Shown here one piece after another: positions 20,911 to 21,222 of a DNA stretch of 21,222 nucleotides. The stretch lies in the NCBI GenBank assembly GCA_021816565.1, contig JAKAXN010000035.1, positions 1 to 21,222 on the forward strand, in the 5' to 3' direction. Numbering within the stretch: the first letter of the stretch is position 1; every line of letters starts with the position of its first letter. Below the pieces are notes generated by a model, which made no database searches, had not been told where the DNA came from, and saw only the letters and a list, made by a program, of their open reading frames with translations. The DNA comes from Actinomycetes bacterium. Lineage in GTDB: Bacteria; Actinomycetota; Acidimicrobiia; Acidimicrobiales; Palsa-688. Position numbers and translations under genes: made by a program.

Positions 20911-21222
20911 TCACTCCTGCACCAGCTCGATCAGGGTGCCGAAGGCGGTCTTGGGGTGCAGGAACGCCACCGTGGTGCCGCGCGAGCCGGGCCGGGGCTG
21001 GGCGTCGATGGCCTTGGCTCCGGCCTCCACCGCCTGGTTGAGGGCGGTGGCGCAGTCGGCCACCCGGTAGCCGACGTGGTGGATGCCCTCCCCCTTGGCG
21101 GCCAGGAACTTGGCCACCGGGGAGTCGTCGCGGATGGGGGTGAGCAGCTGCACGAACGAGTCGGCCACCGCCAGCAGGGCCTCCTCCACCCCGTCCTTCT
21201 CGATGACCTCGCGGTGGGACAG
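20911..21222 (-). CDS. mce: Methylmalonyl-CoA epimerase, VOC family (5' truncated by window edge)
   Basis: The C-terminal 103 residues are visible; the frame stays open to the window edge, so the start lies outside. It reads [19 protein letters not shown], then [28 protein letters not shown] with the metal-binding His, [15 protein letters not shown] and IELVQE with the metal-binding Glu. These are the hallmarks of methylmalonyl-CoA epimerase, which converts the S epimer made by propionyl-CoA carboxylase to the R epimer used by mutase; the same enzyme type handles ethylmalonyl-CoA. It fits functionally with the carboxylase and mutase genes 6-10 kb to the left, though cotranscribed with methionine aminopeptidase. 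Confidence 0.92.
   Translation of the reverse strand: MSHREVIEKDGVEEALLAVADSFVQLLTPIRDDSPVAKFLAAKGEGIHHVGYRVADCATALNQAVEAGAKAIDAQPRPGSRGTTVAFLHPKTAFGTLIELVQE

Overview
The window is very GC-rich, gene-dense and lacks rRNA, tRNA, phage or insertion-sequence signatures. The gene set points to a chromosomal segment of an Actinomycetota bacterium. It includes an MtrA/MtrB/LpqB-like two-component cluster, a DUF3566 membrane protein, an acyl-CoA carboxylase beta subunit with a tiny epsilon partner, and a MeaA-type B12 mutase. Many probable leaderless starts sit 6-9 nt behind a TANNNT or CANNNT box. The style resembles Acidimicrobiia-type genomes, but that placement is inference.

Left part (1-5000): the 3' end of a BTAD/SARP-type regulator converges on a DedA membrane protein. 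Then comes a membrane-anchored matrixin-like protein whose third zinc ligand is Asn. Two cyclophilins follow in tandem, one membrane-anchored and divergent, one cytosolic and canonical. They converge on an esterase-D-like hydrolase.

Middle (5000-9430): an mtrAB-lpqB-like operon comprises a response regulator, a histidine kinase with a repeat-derived Gly/Pro insert in its ATPase domain, and a short GerMN lipoprotein. It is preceded by three GTSACC half-sites at exact 11-bp spacing, which look like an MtrA autoregulatory operator. A DUF3566 protein with tandem-repeat tail and a DinB/DUF664 protein follow. The convergent gap at 9188-9427 carries an ordered array of TGTTCA/TGAACA half-sites forming three large hairpins. 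It is the most unusual non-coding structure in the window.

Right part (9428-21222): a peptidase S51 protein lies divergent to an ethylmalonyl-CoA-mutase-like (MeaA) enzyme. Next are an unknown two-TM protein, acyl-CoA carboxylase beta+epsilon, leucyl/phenylalanyl-tRNA-protein transferase, a 5'-3' exonuclease, an acyltransferase-3, a secreted HExxE protein and a HAD hydrolase. The window closes with a methionine aminopeptidase preceded by a truncated methylmalonyl-CoA epimerase. Mutase, carboxylase and epimerase would together interconvert propionyl-, methylmalonyl- and possibly ethylmalonyl-CoA. No wholly new multi-gene system is evident; the best candidates for novelty are the 9212-9382 array, the MtrA operator, and the repeat-expanded membrane proteins.
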